Below, piece by piece: positions 9,660 through 18,450 of a stretch of DNA of 64,000 nucleotides (position 1 is the stretch's first letter; each line of letters begins with the position of its first letter). Source of the DNA: Cytophaga aurantiaca DSM 3654 (lineage in GTDB: Bacteria > Bacteroidota > Bacteroidia > Cytophagales > Cytophagaceae); assembly GCF_000379725.1 (NCBI RefSeq), contig NZ_KB903628.1, positions 25,700 through 89,699 on the forward strand, given 5' to 3'. The notes beneath the pieces were generated by a model. It saw nothing but the letters and a program-made list of their open reading frames with translations, searched no databases and had not been told where the DNA came from. Both the position numbers and the translations under genes were made by a program.

Positions 9660-9694
9660 ATTGGTCCGACCACAAAAAAAGTGGTCGGACCAAT
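9660..9694. repeat. Dispersed hairpin repeat, copy 1
   Basis: A perfect 14-bp inverted repeat, ATTGGTCCGACCAC - A7 - GTGGTCGGACCAAT. The core (GTCSGACCAC, A loop, GTGGTCNGAC) recurs at 18207-18240 and 38013-38046. It sits between the converging gapN and manC genes, in addition to the gapN terminator. Confidence 0.85.
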
Positions 9695-9712
9695 GACCAA
9701 TGTTATGTCAGG

Positions 9713-10789
9713 TTAAACAAAACGTTTGTCTTGTGTTGCTTTTACGTCTGACACAAAATCTTTTACGCGCTGTTCGTTCTCTTTGCGGCAGATCATTAAT
9801 ACATCATCAAACTCTGCTACAATAAAGCCTTCTAAGCCTTCAATCACAACTAATTTATCTTTGGGAGTTTTAATGATGCTATCCTTCGAATCATACGTCA
9901 ACACATTGCCATCGATCACATTGCCGTCTTCATTTTTAGGCATGTTCTCAAATAATGATTTCCAGGTACCTAAATCTGACCAACCAAAATCTGCAAGCAT
10001 TACATATACGTTTTCAGATTTCTCCATGATGCCATAATCAATAGAGACATTCTGGCAAAGCGAATAAGCTTTTGTTATGAAATCATTTTCTTTATCTGTC
10101 CAATACAATCCATTGCCTTCTGTGAACACTTCATCCATTTCAGGTAAATGCTGCTTGATCGAATCAACAATTGTTTGTGCATTAAAAACAAAGATACCTG
10201 CGTTCCATACAAACTCACCGCTTTCAATAAATTTGATTGCCAGATCAAGAGCCGGTTTTTCGGTAAATGTTTTTACTTTTTTAATGCGGAGCTTTTTCTC
10301 ATCAATGTATTGTATGTAACCATAACCTGTATCCGGTCTGGTTGGCTTCATACCAAGTGTAATCAGAATGTCTGCTTGTTCTGTAGCCTGTAATGCTTCT
10401 ACAATAACATTCTCAAATTCTTTTTCCTGAAGAATGATGTGATCTGAAGGAGCAACAACAATGTTTGCATTCTTATCCTTCTGAATAATTTTATATGCAG
10501 CATAAGCCAAACATGGTGCCGTATTTCTACCAATAGGCTCTGCAAGGATCTGATGGTCTTTAAGAAAAGGTAATTGTTCTTTTACTAAACCAACATAATC
10601 TTTATTGGTAACAATGATGATGTTTTCGTTTGGGCAAATATTTTTAAAACGTTCAACCGTTTGTTGAATAAGCGTTTTCCCTGTACCCAACACATCATGG
10701 AATTGTTTCGGATACTTTGTTCTGCTAAAAGGCCAAAATCTACTTCCAATCCCCCCCGCCATTATAACGGCATAATTATTTATATCCAT
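9713..10789 (-). CDS. manC: Mannose-1-phosphate guanylyltransferase (GDP-mannose pyrophosphorylase)
   Basis: A 358-residue nucleotidyltransferase that makes GDP-mannose from GTP and mannose-1-phosphate. The nucleotide-binding signature is AGGIGSRFWPFSRTKYPKQF at about 11-30. Further family motifs are VAPSDHII, FTEKP, FVWNAGIFVF and ADFGWSDLGTW. It is the short form without the C-terminal phosphomannose isomerase domain, which is usual in Bacteroidota. It is the last gene of a minus-strand group with an LprI-like gene and an arabinose-5-phosphate isomerase gene, so the group supplies sugar nucleotides for surface polysaccharide. Confidence 0.92.
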   Translation of the reverse strand: MDINNYAVIMAGGIGSRFWPFSRTKYPKQFHDVLGTGKTLIQQTVERFKNICPNENIIIVTNKDYVGLVKEQLPFLKDHQILAEPIGRNTAPCLAYAAYKIIQKDKNANIVVAPSDHIILQEKEFENVIVEALQATEQADILITLGMKPTRPDTGYGYIQYIDEKKLRIKKVKTFTEKPALDLAIKFIESGEFVWNAGIFVFNAQTIVDSIKQHLPEMDEVFTEGNGLYWTDKENDFITKAYSLCQNVSIDYGIMEKSENVYVMLADFGWSDLGTWKSLFENMPKNEDGNVIDGNVLTYDSKDSIIKTPKDKLVVIEGLEGFIVAEFDDVLMICRKENEQRVKDFVSDVKATQDKRFV

Positions 10790-10846
10790 TCAAGTAAACT
10801 CTTTGCTCAGTGCAAAGAGTGGTTTAAAAGTTAACAGTATTTAAAA

Positions 10847-11380
10847 TTAATCGTCTTTTCTAGGCGTTGCCAAAACGTGTTTGTATAATTCAACAACACG
10901 TTCTTTTGTTAACTCCAAATGTTCAGCAGCTTTAGCAACCTCTTTTGTATTCGGATCTCCGCCTTTCTGCTCTTCATAAAACTTTTCAGTCATTGCAATT
11001 TCATCGTCTCTATACTTGACCCATTTCTTTTGTGCCAGAGCCAATGATTTCTGACCTTGCTCATCATGTCTTCCCAAAAGAAGTTTATAATATTTATCAA
11101 GCAAAAAGCTGTATTCAATTTCAGCATCGTTGATCGCAAGTACCTGTTCTGCTTTCGTTGTATCCATTTTCATCTTTAGTATCATCATACTTTCAACTTT
11201 GAATGTATCAACTGTAAAGGTTGCCTGCAATTTCGTTTTGCCCTCACGCAATAATATTTCATGCAGCATTGACCCCGCGCTATCTACTTGGTATTTCAAC
11301 CTGTTCAGTTGCGTCTCAGAAAGTTGAGCGAAACCGGAAAAACTGATCATGCTTATTAAAACGACTAATATTTTTTTCAT
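10847..11380 (-). CDS. Exported LprI/DUF1311-like protein
   Basis: A 177-residue protein with a signal peptide ending near GFA-QLS. The segment LALAQKKWVKYRDDEIAM (about 113-130) matches the hallmark of the LprI/DUF1311 family, in which a helical domain with an 'AQ.aW..YRd' motif is found in some lysozyme-inhibitor proteins. The usual Cys after the motif is replaced, so lysozyme binding is doubtful. It lies between kdsD (41 bases upstream) and manC (57 bases downstream) on the same strand. Confidence 0.7.
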   Translation of the reverse strand: MKKILVVLISMISFSGFAQLSETQLNRLKYQVDSAGSMLHEILLREGKTKLQATFTVDTFKVESMMILKMKMDTTKAEQVLAINDAEIEYSFLLDKYYKLLLGRHDEQGQKSLALAQKKWVKYRDDEIAMTEKFYEEQKGGDPNTKEVAKAAEHLELTKERVVELYKHVLATPRKDD

Positions 11381-11421
11381 AATACAAACGAGTTATATTT
11401 TATTAAAATATATAAAATTAA

Positions 11422-12390
11422 TTAAACAATTCCTTCTCTTAGTAGATCGTGTATATGAATAAATCCGGCAAAAGTGCCCTCTTTCATTACGATCAATTGG
11501 GTAATATTCTTTGACTGCATCAATGTCATGGCCGATGCTGCATACTCATCCGCATCGATCGTCTTGGGTCCTTTCGTCATGATATCCTGTGCGGTCAGAT
11601 TCGTAAACACATCATGCGCATTCAACATTCTTCTCAAATCTCCATCAGTAATGATGCCAAGTAATTTTCCATCGGTATCAATTACTGCAGCTGCACCCAA
11701 TCGTTTGGAAGATATTTCCAGGATCACATCTTTGATCGATGCAGTTGGTGCAACCAGTGGTTTTGCATTTGCTGCATACAGATCATCTACACGTAAATAA
11801 AGCTGTTTGCCTAATGCACCGCCCGGATGCAGTTTAGCAAAATCGTCGCTGCTGAAATTTCTGCATTCCAATAACGCAACAGCAAGCGCATCACCCATTA
11901 CCAATGTAGCCGTAGTACTTGTTGTAGGAGCCAGGTTGTTTGGACACGCCTCACGTTCAACCGTTACATTAATTACATAATCGGATTGCTGTGCCAGATA
12001 CGAATCCAATTTGCCAACCATCCCGATTAAAATAGTACCTCTGCTTTTAATCAATGGCACCAGAACTTTTATTTCAGGTGTATTGCCACTTTTAGAAATG
12101 CAAATAACAACATCCTCACTTTGTATCATTCCCAGATCACCATGTATAGCATCTGCTGCATGCATGAATAAAGCTGGCGTACCAGTAGAATTCATTGTAG
12201 CAACGATCTTATTTGCTATAATGGCACTTTTACCAATTCCTGTAATTACAACTCTACCCTTACAAGTAAGAATCGCATCAATAATGTGCTGAAAATCATC
12301 TGTAATATGATTGACAAGATTTTTTATTGCTTCAGATTCATTTAATATTACATCTGTTACAATGGATACGATATTTTTTGTTAACTTCAA
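11422..12390 (-). CDS. kdsD: Arabinose-5-phosphate isomerase, KdsD/KpsF family
   Basis: A 322-residue enzyme that converts ribulose-5-phosphate to arabinose-5-phosphate, the first step of Kdo synthesis for LPS. It has an N-terminal SIS sugar-isomerase domain (motifs VVITGIGKSAIIANKIVAT, MHAADAIHGDLGM, ISKSGNTPEI, then KLHPGGALGK) followed by two CBS domains (about 208-260 and 270-322). This order and length are standard for KdsD. It starts 89 bases from the divergent recQ and heads a minus-strand group ending in manC. Confidence 0.93.
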   Translation of the reverse strand: MKLTKNIVSIVTDVILNESEAIKNLVNHITDDFQHIIDAILTCKGRVVITGIGKSAIIANKIVATMNSTGTPALFMHAADAIHGDLGMIQSEDVVICISKSGNTPEIKVLVPLIKSRGTILIGMVGKLDSYLAQQSDYVINVTVEREACPNNLAPTTSTTATLVMGDALAVALLECRNFSSDDFAKLHPGGALGKQLYLRVDDLYAANAKPLVAPTASIKDVILEISSKRLGAAAVIDTDGKLLGIITDGDLRRMLNAHDVFTNLTAQDIMTKGPKTIDADEYAASAMTLMQSKNITQLIVMKEGTFAGFIHIHDLLREGIV

Positions 12391-12479
12391 TTTAATGAAT
12401 ATTTTATGCGATTTCTTTGCTCATGTTGAAAATCAAATATAACAATTTCTCATTGTAACATAGATATTCTACTATCATT

Positions 12480-14657
12480 ATGTTAATAGAAACAGATCTC
12501 GAGGTTATTAGCAAACTGAAATCGGTCTTCGGATACGATCGGTTCAGAGGCGAACAAGAAGAAATTATCAACAACGTACTTTCTGGTAAAGACACGTTTG
12601 TGATAATGCCCACGGGGGCCGGTAAGTCATTATGCTACCAATTACCTGCCATTAGCTTGCCTGGCGTAGCAATCGTTATTTCCCCCCTTATTGCCCTGAT
12701 GAAAAATCAGGTAGATCAATTAAATGCCTTTGGTGTTAATGCTCAATTTCTTAATTCTACCCTTACAAAAACAGAAATTAACAGGGTTAAGAAAGAAACA
12801 TTAAGCGGCGATATAAAACTGCTTTATGTAGCTCCGGAATCCTTAACAAAAGAAGATAATATTTCATTTTTAAAGAAAGCCCAGATTTCATTTGTGGCTA
12901 TTGATGAAGCGCACTGTATTTCGGAATGGGGACATGATTTCAGACCCGAGTACAGACGCATACACAGCATTATAGATAGCATTGATACTGCGATCCCGAT
13001 CATTGCACTTACGGCAACGGCAACTCCTAAGGTTCAGCTGGATATTCAGAAGAATTTACAGATGGACGATGCTGTTCTGTTTAAATCTTCTTTCAATCGT
13101 GAAAATTTATTTTACGAAGTAAAGCCTAAAGGTGACACAAAGAAAAAATTAATCAAATTCATAAAAGCACGTAAAGGACAATCCGGCATCATATATTGCT
13201 TAAGCCGTAAAAAGGTGGAAGAGATAGCTGAATTGCTGCGAGTGAATGATGTAAAAGCTCTACCCTATCATGCAGGCTTAGATCCGGCAGTACGTATGGC
13301 AAATCAGGATGCCTTCTTAAATGAAAATGCAGATGTGATTGTTGCTACCATTGCTTTCGGTATGGGTATTGACAAACCGGATGTACGTTTTGTGGTACAC
13401 TACGATACGCCTAAATCTCTTGAAGGATATTATCAGGAGACAGGCCGTGCAGGCCGTGATGGACAGGATGGTCATTGCTTGATGTTCTATAGCATCAACG
13501 ATATTATAAAGCTAGAAAAATTCAATAAGGATAAAACTGTAACCGAACGTGACAACGGTCGCCAGTTATTAAATGAAATGTCTTCCTACGCTGAATCTTC
13601 TGTTTGTAGAAGAAGACAATTGTTATTTTATTTTGGCGAGCATCTTGAAAAAGATTGCGGATTCTGCGACAACTGTAAAAGCAAAAAAGTTTCCTTCGAG
13701 GCTCAAGGCCATATTTCACTGGCGCTAGAAGCCGTAAATCAAACACAAGGCCGATTCAATATTTCGCACCTTTGTTCTATTCTTTGCGGAATTGAAAATG
13801 AATATTCCCTTAGCTATCAGCATACGGAATTATCTGTTTACGGAAAAGGAAATTACGAAAGTTTGTCTTTCTGGAATTCGATCTACAGACAATGCCTGCT
13901 TGTAGGTTTGCTAACAAAAGACATCGATAATTACAGCATTGTATCCATTTCCGATAAAGGTCTGGATTTCTTAAACACACCTACTTCAATTGTATTTTCA
14001 AAAGATCATAATTTTGATGCAGAGCAGGTGGCTGAAGAAGTTGAAACAACAACTGCGAAGCATGCTTTTGACGAACAATTGTTCGACATTTTAAAAGCGC
14101 TTAGAAAAAAAGTTGCGAAAGAAAAAAATGTACCGCCGTATGTAGTGTTCCAGGATCCGTCTCTTCAAGAGATGGCAACGGTATACCCTATAGATACAGA
14201 AGAATTAAGCAACATCATTGGTGTAGGAAAAGGCAAAGCCATTAAATTCGGAAAACCTTTTATAGATCAGATTCTAAAGTATGTGAACGAAAATGACATT
14301 GTGTCTGCTAAAGATGTAATTGTTAAATCGTCTGTAGATAAATCCAAAATCAAGATCTATGTAATTCAGCAGGTCGACCGCAAAGTTGAACTGGAAGAAA
14401 TTGCACATGCTAAGAAAATAAGCATGACGGAATTGATTCAGGAGATGGAGCATATTTGTTATTCGGGCACCAAACTCAATCTGGATTATTACATCGATGA
14501 GTGTATTGATGGAGATAAGCAAGACGAAATTTATGATTATTTCATGCAGGCAGAGAATGATAACGTTCATACTGCATTAGATACATTAGGCTCTGATTTT
14601 ACGGAAGAAGAAGTACGTTTGATGCGTTTGAAGTTCTTATCGGAAATAGCGATCTAA
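12480..14657 (+). CDS. recQ: ATP-dependent DNA helicase RecQ
   Basis: A 725-residue SF2 3'-5' helicase for recombination and replication-fork repair. Walker A is MPTGAGKS (43-50), the DEAH box is at 142-145, and motif VI is QETGRAGRDGQ. The zinc-binding subdomain has Cys376, Cys393, Cys396 and Cys399. A winged-helix RQC domain follows, then an HRDC domain around 530-605 (LFDILKALRKKVAKE, IIGVGKGKAIKFG). About 120 further residues form a C-terminal extension that is common in Bacteroidota RecQ. It is monocistronic, divergent from kdsD, and has a terminator. Confidence 0.96.
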   Translation: MLIETDLEVISKLKSVFGYDRFRGEQEEIINNVLSGKDTFVIMPTGAGKSLCYQLPAISLPGVAIVISPLIALMKNQVDQLNAFGVNAQFLNSTLTKTEINRVKKETLSGDIKLLYVAPESLTKEDNISFLKKAQISFVAIDEAHCISEWGHDFRPEYRRIHSIIDSIDTAIPIIALTATATPKVQLDIQKNLQMDDAVLFKSSFNRENLFYEVKPKGDTKKKLIKFIKARKGQSGIIYCLSRKKVEEIAELLRVNDVKALPYHAGLDPAVRMANQDAFLNENADVIVATIAFGMGIDKPDVRFVVHYDTPKSLEGYYQETGRAGRDGQDGHCLMFYSINDIIKLEKFNKDKTVTERDNGRQLLNEMSSYAESSVCRRRQLLFYFGEHLEKDCGFCDNCKSKKVSFEAQGHISLALEAVNQTQGRFNISHLCSILCGIENEYSLSYQHTELSVYGKGNYESLSFWNSIYRQCLLVGLLTKDIDNYSIVSISDKGLDFLNTPTSIVFSKDHNFDAEQVAEEVETTTAKHAFDEQLFDILKALRKKVAKEKNVPPYVVFQDPSLQEMATVYPIDTEELSNIIGVGKGKAIKFGKPFIDQILKYVNENDIVSAKDVIVKSSVDKSKIKIYVIQQVDRKVELEEIAHAKKISMTELIQEMEHICYSGTKLNLDYYIDECIDGDKQDEIYDYFMQAENDNVHTALDTLGSDFTEEEVRLMRLKFLSEIAI

Positions 14658-14679
14658 GATTTCAATACAATATATTATT

Positions 14680-14707
14680 AAGCCATGCCGAAAGCGTGGC
14701 TTTTTTT
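14680..14707 (+). terminator. Intrinsic terminator after recQ
   Basis: AAGCCATGC pairs with GCGTGGCTT (one G-U pair) around a 5-base loop and is followed by T7. It starts 22 bases after the recQ stop. Confidence 0.85.
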
Positions 14708-14735
14708 ATGCTGCCATGAGCCAACAACGCTTCTG

Positions 14736-14905
14736 GCGCGAGTCTTAGCGCAGCGGGACTCGTGCTTACTATTTGGCAGTCTTTGACTGCATTTGCATAT
14801 ATAATACATGTAGTCAAAGACTACGGAATGATAGACACCAGTCTGAAGACTGGCGCCAGGAGCCGCCAACAACACCTTCAAGGTTTTAAAAACCTTGAAG
14901 GTGTT
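14736..14905. repeat. Cluster of five palindromes upstream of purD
   Basis: This 170-base stretch holds five successive hairpins and no gene: GCGCGAGTC/GACTCGTGC (14736-14765), GCAGTC-ttt-GACTGC (14776-14790), GTAGTC-aaa-GACTAC (14810-14824), CCAGTCT-ga-AGACTGG (14838-14853), and a 17-bp stem AACACCTTCAAGGTTTT-a-mirror (14871-14905). The second and third are also complementary to each other. The composition differs from nearby coding sequence. It looks like a nest of intergenic repeat elements. Confidence 0.75.
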
Positions 14906-14977
14906 CGACAAGAACGGTCGCCTTTTGGCACTTTCATAAGTTCCAAATGCACCTTATTTCTTCTCCTCATTTATACC

Positions 14978-14985
14978 TATATTTG
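14978..14985 (+). promoter_or_regulatory. Candidate -7 promoter box of purD
   Basis: TATATTTG exactly fits the Bacteroidota TAnnTTTG -7 pattern and lies 28 bases before the purD start. No convincing -33 box is seen at the expected distance, so this rests on one box. Confidence 0.4.
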
Positions 14986-15013
14986 TAGCACTAAATAACT
15001 ATCCTTTCAGTAA

Positions 15014-16291
15014 ATGAATATTTTAATCATAGGTTCAGGCGGAAGAGAACATACTTTTGCATGGAAATTAAAACAATCTCCAAAGTGCGGTAATCTTTTT
15101 GTAGCCCCGGGCAATGCAGGTACAGAACAAATAGCAACAAACTTGGCAATAGATGTTACAGACTTTAAAGGAATCGAAAAAGCCTGTATCGAACATAAAA
15201 TCAATTTGGTGATCGTTGGTCCGGAAGCTCCTTTGGTAGCAGGGATTGTAAATTATTTTGAAGCAACGGATTCCATCAAACACATCCCGATCATTGGTCC
15301 GGATAAAGTTGGTGCACAGTTAGAAGGAAGTAAAGATTTTTCTAAAAACTTCATGCAGAAGTACGGAGTACCTACTGCGGCATCACGCACTTTCACTGAA
15401 GCGGAATTAGAAGAAGGATTAACATATTTAGAAACACAATCGTTACCAATTGTGTTGAAAGCAGATGGCTTGGCTGCAGGCAAAGGTGTGATCATTGCTG
15501 AAGATATGGCAACGGCAAAACGTACACTGAAAGAAATGCTTGCCGATAAATTATTTGGTGAGGCAAGTGCAAAGGTAGTTGTAGAACAATTTTTAAAAGG
15601 CATTGAAGCATCGGTATTTGTATTAACAGACGGCGAACATTATGTAATCTTACCGGAAGCAAAAGATTATAAACGTATTGGCGATAACGATACAGGTCCG
15701 AATACAGGCGGTATGGGCGCGGTATCCCCTGTTCCGTTTGCAGATGCAACCTTCATTAAAAAAGTAGAAGACCGTGTAATCATTCCAACAATCAACGGAT
15801 TGAAAAAAGAAGGCATCGTATACAAAGGCTTTATTTTCATAGGTCTAATGAGTGACAACGGTGAACCGTGGGTAATTGAATACAATGCACGTATGGGAGA
15901 TCCGGAAACAGAAGTTGTATTCCCTCGTATTCAAAATGATATTGTAGATCTGTTTGTTGCAACAGCAGAAAATAAATTAAACGAAATTAAATTATCTATC
16001 GACCCGAGAACAGCGACAACTGTAATGCTTGTAGCAGGTGGTTATCCGGGTGATTATTCAAAAGGACAAGAAATAACAAAACTGGAAGACGTTGCCGACG
16101 TCACGATTTTTCATGCAGGCACAAAAAATACAGGTGGTAAAATTGTAACCAACGGCGGACGAGTAATTGCAGTAACAGGTTTTGGAAACTCTATCCCGGA
16201 AGCATTAGCGAAATCAAATAAAGCTGCTTCGACTATTCAGTGGGAAGGCAAAAATTACAGAAGAGATATTGGATTGGATCTGATGAAATAA
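15014..16291 (+). CDS. purD: Phosphoribosylamine--glycine ligase (GAR synthetase)
   Basis: A 425-residue ATP-grasp enzyme that joins 5-phosphoribosylamine and glycine in purine synthesis. The start MNILIIGSGGREH is the conserved N-terminal domain motif. The ATP-grasp region has LKADGLAAGKGV (about 150-161), PNTGGMGAVSP and NARMGDPETE. The length is normal for PurD. Its last 24 codons are duplicated, with changes, about 840 bases downstream (17060-17131), as a result of a tandem duplication that includes the next gene. Confidence 0.96.
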   Translation: MNILIIGSGGREHTFAWKLKQSPKCGNLFVAPGNAGTEQIATNLAIDVTDFKGIEKACIEHKINLVIVGPEAPLVAGIVNYFEATDSIKHIPIIGPDKVGAQLEGSKDFSKNFMQKYGVPTAASRTFTEAELEEGLTYLETQSLPIVLKADGLAAGKGVIIAEDMATAKRTLKEMLADKLFGEASAKVVVEQFLKGIEASVFVLTDGEHYVILPEAKDYKRIGDNDTGPNTGGMGAVSPVPFADATFIKKVEDRVIIPTINGLKKEGIVYKGFIFIGLMSDNGEPWVIEYNARMGDPETEVVFPRIQNDIVDLFVATAENKLNEIKLSIDPRTATTVMLVAGGYPGDYSKGQEITKLEDVADVTIFHAGTKNTGGKIVTNGGRVIAVTGFGNSIPEALAKSNKAASTIQWEGKNYRRDIGLDLMK

Positions 16292-16320
16292 ATTCAAACG
16301 TTATACGTTTTAAGTTTTAG

Positions 16321-16354
16321 AAAACTCTGCTGATAGGTTCAGCAGAGTTTTTTC
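16321..16354 (+). terminator. Intrinsic terminator after purD
   Basis: AAAACTCTGCTGA pairs with TCAGCAGAGTTTT around a 5-base loop, followed by TT. A related hairpin lies at the equivalent place of the duplicated unit (about 17161-17195). Confidence 0.88.
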
Positions 16355-16399
16355 ATTTTACTATTTTAATTGAACTACAACTTTTAAATTCAATCTTTT

Positions 16400-17056
16400 A
16401 TGAAAAAATCAATCGTATTTATTTTTCTATTGTTTTCTATTTCTGCTTTCTCTCAACAAAATAAATGGTATGTCGGTATTGTGGGCGGTGCAGGTGTAAC
16501 AAAAATCAGAACAAATTTTAGTTACAAACCTAACCCTAATATTGGCTTTTATACAGGATTGTCAGGGCAATATAATTTCAGCAAACATTTCGCAATCCAT
16601 ACGGAACTTGCTTTTGATAGAAAAGGAACGAAGGATAATTTTACATTTTCAGACATAAATGGAAATATAATTGGCCCAGGTAAGGCAATTAACCAATTAA
16701 ACTACTTAACTCTGCCGATGCTTTTTAGAGCATCTATCGGTAATAAAGTAACATATTTTCTGCAGGCTGGCCCATACCTTTCGTATCTGTTGAATCAAAC
16801 AAGTAAATATTCTTCTAATATTGATGATCCACAATATAATTTTAAGATTAACGGAACTTCGTACATAAGTCGTATGGATTTTGGCATGAGTGCAGGCTTA
16901 GGCGCTGTGATTCCTGTAAAAGAAAAATTCTCCGTTTCATGTGAGCTGCGTGGAAATTATGGTCTAATTAAATTATCAAACAACAACAGCGCAACTATAA
17001 AAAGTTACAACGAATCATTAAACTTCCTGGTTGGCATAAGCTATAAGATTGGTTAA
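16400..17056 (+). CDS. Outer-membrane beta-barrel protein, duplicate copy 1
   Basis: A 218-residue protein with a signal peptide (cleavage near AFS-QQN) and alternating amphipathic strands ending in VGISYKIG, as in small PorT/OmpX-type barrels of Bacteroidota (PF13568-like). Motifs shared with the next gene are GFYTGLS, HTELAFDRKGTKD, QLNYLTLP and GMSAGLGAVIPVKEKFSVS. No function is known. It is the upstream member of a tandem pair that arose by an approximately 840-base duplication starting in the end of purD. Confidence 0.82.
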   Translation: MKKSIVFIFLLFSISAFSQQNKWYVGIVGGAGVTKIRTNFSYKPNPNIGFYTGLSGQYNFSKHFAIHTELAFDRKGTKDNFTFSDINGNIIGPGKAINQLNYLTLPMLFRASIGNKVTYFLQAGPYLSYLLNQTSKYSSNIDDPQYNFKINGTSYISRMDFGMSAGLGAVIPVKEKFSVSCELRGNYGLIKLSNNNSATIKSYNESLNFLVGISYKIG

Positions 17057-17059
17057 ATA

Positions 17060-17131
17060 AAAGCAGCTTCGACCATTCAGTGGGAAGGCAAAAATTGCAG
17101 AAAAGATATTGGACTGGATCTAATGAAATAA
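17060..17131 (+). pseudogene. Duplicated 3' fragment of purD
   Basis: The 24 codons here read KAASTIQWEGKNCRKDIGLD then LMK-stop, matching the purD C-terminus at 16220-16291 except for two replacements. The alignment is collinear at an offset of about 840 bases and continues through the spacer (ATACGTTTTAAGTTTTAGAAAA) into the terminator. It is a remnant left by tandem duplication and is not expected to be translated. Confidence 0.93.
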
Positions 17132-17160
17132 ATCAGAAAGAAATACGTTTTAAGTTTTAG

Positions 17161-17195
17161 AAAAGCTCTGTTGGCAAATTCAGCAGAGCTTTTCT
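17161..17195 (+). terminator. Terminator-like hairpin, duplicated copy
   Basis: AAAAGCTCTG pairs with CAGAGCTTTT, followed by CTATTT. It is the changed copy of the purD terminator at 16321-16354 and would stop transcripts leaving barrel copy 1. The compensated G:C in both arms suggests it is kept under selection. Confidence 0.75.
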
Positions 17196-17238
17196 ATTTC
17201 AAACCAATTAACTACAACTTTAAAAAAAATAATCCCCT

Positions 17239-17907
17239 ATGAAAAAAACAATCGTATTTATTTTTCTATTATTTTCTATCTCCGCTTTCTCTCAACAAAA
17301 TAAATGGGATGTGGGTGTTGTGGGCGGTGCAGGTGTAACGACTATCTCACGTACAAATTCAAAATGGTACAAGCTTACTCCTACTATTGGTTTCTACACA
17401 GGATTGTCGGCACGATATAATTTTAATGAACATTTCGCATTGCACACGGAACTTGCATTTGATCGAAAAGGAACAAAGGATGAATATACATATTATGCTC
17501 CTGATGGCACTCTGCTTACAAAATATAGTGTAACCAACCAATTAAATTATCTAACTCTGCCTGTACTTTTCAGAGCATCTCTGGGCAATAAAACAAAGTA
17601 TTTTTTACAAGCGGGTCCATATCTGTCTTATTTATTAAACTACACAATTAAGCGTTCTTCTTCTACCACAGACGATCCGTTACTCAATTCTACCACAAAT
17701 AGAACATCTGAAACGCCAGCGATGGATTTTGGTATGAGTGCAGGCTTAGGCGCTGTGATTCCTGTAAAAGAAAAGTTTTCGGTTTCCTGTGAATTACGCG
17801 GCAACTATGGGTTTGTAGATTTATATAGCAAAGGCAGTGCTAATACACATGCATTGAATCAATCGCTAAATTTTCTCGTTGGTGTAAGCTATAAGCTTGG
17901 TAGCTAA
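17239..17907 (+). CDS. Outer-membrane beta-barrel protein, duplicate copy 2
   Basis: A 222-residue paralogue of the gene at 16400. The signal peptides are almost identical (FIFLLFSISAFSQQNKW in both), and long blocks are shared. The loops differ most, for example residues around 40-50, 90-105 and 145-165, and loops are the expected surface-exposed parts of a barrel. The start is 839 bases after that of copy 1, so one duplication of purD tail plus gene explains the pair. The function is unknown. Confidence 0.82.
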   Translation: MKKTIVFIFLLFSISAFSQQNKWDVGVVGGAGVTTISRTNSKWYKLTPTIGFYTGLSARYNFNEHFALHTELAFDRKGTKDEYTYYAPDGTLLTKYSVTNQLNYLTLPVLFRASLGNKTKYFLQAGPYLSYLLNYTIKRSSSTTDDPLLNSTTNRTSETPAMDFGMSAGLGAVIPVKEKFSVSCELRGNYGFVDLYSKGSANTHALNQSLNFLVGVSYKLGS

Positions 17908-17947
17908 ATGTGTTCTACGTTCTAAGTTTTAAGTTCTAGGTTTTAAG

Positions 17948-17982
17948 AAAAGCTCTATCGAAAATCCGATAGAGCTTTTTTG
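17948..17982 (+). terminator. Intrinsic terminator after barrel copy 2
   Basis: AAAAGCTCTATCG-type left arm (17948-17960) pairs with CGATAGAGCTTTT (17967-17979), followed by TTT. It is again related in position to the purD terminator, with a changed stem. Confidence 0.88.
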
Positions 17983-18096
17983 TTTTGTACCCGCATTTCT
18001 ACCTGCTGTTGTTCCCGCAAATTCAGCTTTTAAATTAAAAACGGAGAACAACGCTGGCCACCACCAACCCGCTGCTCTTAATTTGTAGCATTCATG

Positions 18097-18164
18097 ATTG
18101 TTGGTGTACTGCGCAAACGCGCTTCCACTAACATTTCATTTGTTCAGGCAGAAACACCAACAAT
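18097..18164. repeat. Spaced inverted repeat in the 17908-18450 intergenic region
   Basis: ATTGTTGGTGT (18097-18107) is matched by ACACCAACAAT (18154-18164) across 46 bases. The 540-base region between the barrel gene and the PSP1 gene has no gene that I can support. It holds the terminator at 17948, this repeat and the dispersed hairpin at 18207. Confidence 0.6.
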
Positions 18165-18206
18165 AGCATAAATCTTCTCGCCAGAAAATCGATAAAATAA
18201 TGAACA

Positions 18207-18240
18207 ATTCGTCGGACCACAAAAAAGTGGTCTGACGAAT
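18207..18240. repeat. Dispersed hairpin repeat, copy 2
   Basis: ATTCGTCGGACCAC - A6 - GTGGTCTGACGAAT, a 14-bp inverted repeat with one G-T position. It is identical over its whole length to copy 3 at 38013-38046, 20 kb away, and shares its core with copy 1 at 9660-9694. Confidence 0.85.
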
Positions 18241-18450
18241 GCTGTTAATCGAGCTGTATTAACAGCTAATCAGCTTACATACAAGCATTTTAACCTCCAT
18301 ATTGGTAAAACAATACTTTTTCATCTTAGAGTCAAGATTATTCCCAAAATCGCTATTGTTTATGTATCTTTAGCATGAATAGTTGCACCCCACCCGAATG
18401 GGGCGAACTAAGTAGTATTTTAGTATAGAATTCGGAATAACAACATATAT

